Origin: an uncultured Oscillospiraceae bacterium
GTDB taxonomy: Bacteria > Bacillota > Clostridia > Oscillospirales > Oscillospiraceae
Reading direction: 5' to 3'
Length of the DNA: 16,913 nucleotides
Assembly: GCA_910577415.1 (NCBI GenBank)
Contig: CAJTLK010000040.1
Span: 1 to 16,913, forward strand
Shown: piece after piece, positions 14,615 to 16,913 of the stretch
How the letters are laid out: each line of letters opens with the position of its first letter
How positions within the stretch are numbered: the stretch's first letter is position 1
Translations under genes and position numbers: made by a program
Notes under the pieces: model-generated
Database searches by the model: none
What the model saw: the letters and a program-made list of their open reading frames with translations, nothing else
Told to the model about the DNA's origin: nothing

Positions 14615-15367
14615 TTAGGTCAAAGTCAGAGAGACCGGGCAGTGGTCGCTGCCAAAAACGTCGGTATGGATGGCGGCCCCGGCGATATGCTCACGCAAAC
14701 GGTCAGAGGTAAGGAAATAGTCGATGCGCCAACCGGCGTTGTTTTCCCTGGCATGAAAGCGGTAGCTCCACCAGGAGTAGGCTCCGGTCAGATCAGGGTT
14801 GAGAAAGCGGAAGGTGTCTGTAAACCCGGCGGCCAAAAGCTGGGAAAATTTCTCCCGCTCCTGGTCGGAAAAGCCGGGGTTCATGTGATTGGATTTGGGA
14901 TTTTTCAGGTCGATCTCCTGGTGGGCCACATTCAGATCGCCGCAGACCACTACCGGTTTTTTCGCGTCCAGGGAAAGGAGATAGGCCCGGAAGGCGTCTT
15001 CCCAGGCCATACGGTAGTCCAGCCGCTTCAGACCGTCCTGGGCATTGGGGGTATAGACCGTCACCAGATAGAACTTTTCATACTCCAGGGTGATGGACCG
15101 GCCCTCGCCCACGTGGGCATCATCACCGATATCATAGCTCACGGAGAGAGGGGGCACCCGGGTAAAGATGGCGGTGCCGGAGTAACCCTTTTTCTCAGCG
15201 GAGTTCCAAAACTGCTGGTAGCCGGGCAGTTCAAATTCCGCCTGACCAGGCTGCATTTTTGTCTCCTGGAGACAGACAGCGTCGGCGTCCAGAGCGGCAA
15301 TGCTGTCCAGGAAGCCCTTGCCCAAGCAGGAGCGCAGACCGTTGACGTTCCATGATACGAATTTCAT
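14615..15367 (-). CDS. xth: Exodeoxyribonuclease III (AP endonuclease)
   Basis: A 250-residue member of the exonuclease III family (ExoA in Bacillus). It cuts at abasic sites and removes 3' blocking groups in base excision repair. Motifs fit throughout: WNVNGLRS (N7, N9), LQETK (E35, metal ligand), YTPNAQDG (Y105), GDLNVAH (D144, N146), GWRIDYFLTSDRL (D216) and the C-terminal SDHCPV (D241, H242). Length is normal. The start codon overlaps the comEC stop (ATGA, 15364-15367), with GGAGG (complement of about 15374-15378) upstream inside comEC. So the two genes are translated from one message. Confidence 0.95.
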   Translation of the reverse strand: MKFVSWNVNGLRSCLGKGFLDSIAALDADAVCLQETKMQPGQAEFELPGYQQFWNSAEKKGYSGTAIFTRVPPLSVSYDIGDDAHVGEGRSITLEYEKFYLVTVYTPNAQDGLKRLDYRMAWEDAFRAYLLSLDAKKPVVVCGDLNVAHQEIDLKNPKSNHMNPGFSDQEREKFSQLLAAGFTDTFRFLNPDLTGAYSWWSYRFHARENNAGWRIDYFLTSDRLREHIAGAAIHTDVFGSDHCPVSLTLT

Positions 15368-16913
15368 TTCGTTTCCTCCTTGACGGTAAAAGTGATGTTG
15401 CCCATAAGATCGGTGCGGTAAATATCACACCCGGCGGCCCCCAGCCGCTCCAGGGTCTCGGGGGCAGGGTGGCCGTAGGTATTGTATCCACAGGAGATGA
15501 CGGCGGCCTCCGGCATGGCGGCCAGGAGCAGGGCCTCAGAGGTGGAGTCCTTTGATCCATGGTGTCCCACAAACAGCAGCTCGATATCAGGGAGAGAGTG
15601 ATATTTGATGAGCCGGCGCTCTACGGTGTCATTCATATCGCCGGTAATGAGGGCGTCGAAGTCTCCGGCAGAACAGAGGACAGATAAGCCCTCCTCATTC
15701 CCGCCTCCGCTGCCCAGAGGGGCGTAAAGATGAAAGGTGGCATTGCCAAAGGTAACGACGGCATCCTTGGTAAGTAATTCCACTTCACAATTGTGTTGAG
15801 CGGCCAGCGTAAGAAGCTCGGCCTGGTAGGAGGCGTCTTCCGCCAGTTTAGGTACAATAAGGGTAGAGACATCTATCCGCTCCAACAGCTCCGCTACCCC
15901 GTTTGTATGGTCAGAGTGGAAATGGGTGAGGATCAGAGCGTCCAATTTGGAACGGCCAAGAGCTTGCAGCGCGTCGGCAGCAATATCGCCCGGGTCGTCG
16001 GCACGATTGCCGCCGCAGTCTATCAGCACGGCTCGGCCCTTGGATATAAAAAGTGTGGAGGCGCCTTGGCCCACATCCAGCGCAGTGATGGTCAGTGTCC
16101 CGGCAAATGTGGGCCAGACATTGACCAGCAATGCGGAGCAGAGGCAGAAAAGCAACGCGGCCAAAGGAATAGAGGGACGGGGCTTGGGGGCGGCGCTCAG
16201 CCAGAGAAGGAGGATAACATAGGACGCCAGAAACCAAAGGAGCATATACCCGGACTGAAGGGACAGCGCCGAAAAAGGAAGCCTGGAGAGGAGCTTTGCC
16301 ACAAAGATCATCCACCGGGCGGGCCATGCTATAAGATGACCCATTACGGAAGCTGCGTTTGGACAGATAAGTCCCGCCATCCCAGTGCAGAGACTACCCA
16401 GAAAAGCAACAGAGGCCACCGGCAGCGCAAGCAGGTTGCTGATGGGACCCGCCAGAGAAACGCTGTGGAAATGAAGGGCGGCCAGAGGTGCGGTAAAGAA
16501 CATGGCTCCCAGGGAGACCGACAGGGTCCCGGTGCAGGCAAAGAGTCCTTTCCGCGCCAATTTCCCCAAAGGGCCGTTCCAATTGGGAATGCGGTTGGTC
16601 CACCGCGCGTTGAGCGGTTGGGCAATGAGGTGAATACCGGCAATGGAGGCAAAGGAAAGCTGTAGCCCTATACTGGCCGCGGCATAGGGACACTGAAGTA
16701 GGATAACAGCCAGGGCGGCGGAAAAGGTGGTGGGCTTGTCCTCTTCCCGGCCCACCAAGGGCGCAATGGAGACTACACCGCACATGAAAGCCGCACGCAG
16801 AGCGGAGGGGGAGTTTCCGGCCAAAGCGGCAAAGAAAAACACGGCCACCAGTACGAGCACTGCCCAGACTCTTTTCCGCCGGCCAAAGAAAAAGGTGATA
16901 GCTCCGGCAAGAG
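15364..16913 (-). CDS. comEC: ComEC-type DNA internalization protein, C-terminal part (5' end outside window)
   Basis: The frame stays open to the window edge, so only the last 516 residues are seen. The first part is hydrophobic (for example VLVLVAVFFFAALAG and LQLSFASIAGIHL, then further segments up to ALLFCLCSALLVNVW) and matches the Competence domain that forms the DNA channel. LRAAFMCGV and LLQCPYAAASIGLQLSFAS are signature stretches. The last 250 residues are a metallo-beta-lactamase-fold domain: ALDVGQGAS, LIDCGGN, LTHFHSDHTNG (HxHxDH metal motif), ITGDMND and LFVGHHGSKDS. This domain is a nuclease that degrades the non-transported strand in characterised ComEC. The protein appears intact where visible. 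It overlaps exonuclease III by four bases. Other competence genes are not in the window. Confidence 0.9.
   Translation of the reverse strand, partial: LAGAITFFFGRRKRVWAVLVLVAVFFFAALAGNSPSALRAAFMCGVVSIAPLVGREEDKPTTFSAALAVILLQCPYAAASIGLQLSFASIAGIHLIAQPLNARWTNRIPNWNGPLGKLARKGLFACTGTLSVSLGAMFFTAPLAALHFHSVSLAGPISNLLALPVASVAFLGSLCTGMAGLICPNAASVMGHLIAWPARWMIFVAKLLSRLPFSALSLQSGYMLLWFLASYVILLLWLSAAPKPRPSIPLAALLFCLCSALLVNVWPTFAGTLTITALDVGQGASTLFISKGRAVLIDCGGNRADDPGDIAADALQALGRSKLDALILTHFHSDHTNGVAELLERIDVSTLIVPKLAEDASYQAELLTLAAQHNCEVELLTKDAVVTFGNATFHLYAPLGSGGGNEEGLSVLCSAGDFDALITGDMNDTVERRLIKYHSLPDIELLFVGHHGSKDSTSEALLLAAMPEAAVISCGYNTYGHPAPETLERLGAAGCDIYRTDLMGNITFTVKEETK

Noticed and set aside
1..16913. 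CRISPR, mobile element, phage, tRNA or rRNA content
   Set aside because: No spaced direct repeats, transposase or integrase motifs, terminal repeats or cloverleaf sequences were seen; the conserved GGTACC-containing stretches belong to the T-boxes.

Overview
The window looks like chromosomal DNA from a moderately GC-rich, Gram-positive anaerobe of the Clostridia, most likely the Oscillospirales (Flavonifractor/Lawsonibacter-like). The reasons are strong AGGAGG ribosome sites, consensus sigma-A promoters, two T-box riboswitches, a Pol I without a proofreading site and an S41 protease carrying SLH-like repeats. The genus is a guess. I see no tRNA, rRNA, CRISPR array, insertion sequence or phage gene.

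Layout. Positions 2-1114 (+) hold the end of a membrane-anchored beta-helix protein of unknown role, followed by a probable terminator. Positions 1245-5962 (+) form a tightly coupled operon: polA, rimI, an unassigned GNAT acetyltransferase and tsaD, each overlapping the next by a few bases. A two-way terminator at 6012-6045 separates it from leuA (6061-7755, -), a type-2 2-isopropylmalate synthase.

Positions 7756-8574 are a regulatory region. Two T-box leaders stand back to back and fire from divergent consensus promoters about 45 bp apart. The minus-strand leader controls leuA. The plus-strand leader has a classical specifier loop that reads UGG (Trp) and controls a three-gene ABC importer of the TrpXYZ type (8575-11428). 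Between this T-box terminator and the first importer gene lies a short ORF (8465-8578) with three Trp codons in five. It has its own ribosome site and its stop overlaps the importer start as ATGA. This suggests a second, translational layer of tryptophan sensing below the T-box. The arrangement resembles the T-box plus Trp-rich leader peptide of Bacillus subtilis rtpA, but is attached to a transporter.

Positions 11603-12523 (+) encode an XRE-type HTH domain fused to about six membrane segments. A convergent terminator at 12546-12586 separates it from an exported C-terminal processing protease with SLH-like repeats (12605-14533, -). The window ends with exonuclease III (14615-15367, -) and the 3' part of comEC (from 15364, -, running off the window), joined by an ATGA overlap. 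These two are DNA uptake and DNA repair functions.

Taken together the genes are mostly housekeeping (replication and repair, tRNA t6A modification, leucine synthesis). The most unusual content is the amino-acid-responsive RNA control region between leuA and the importer.
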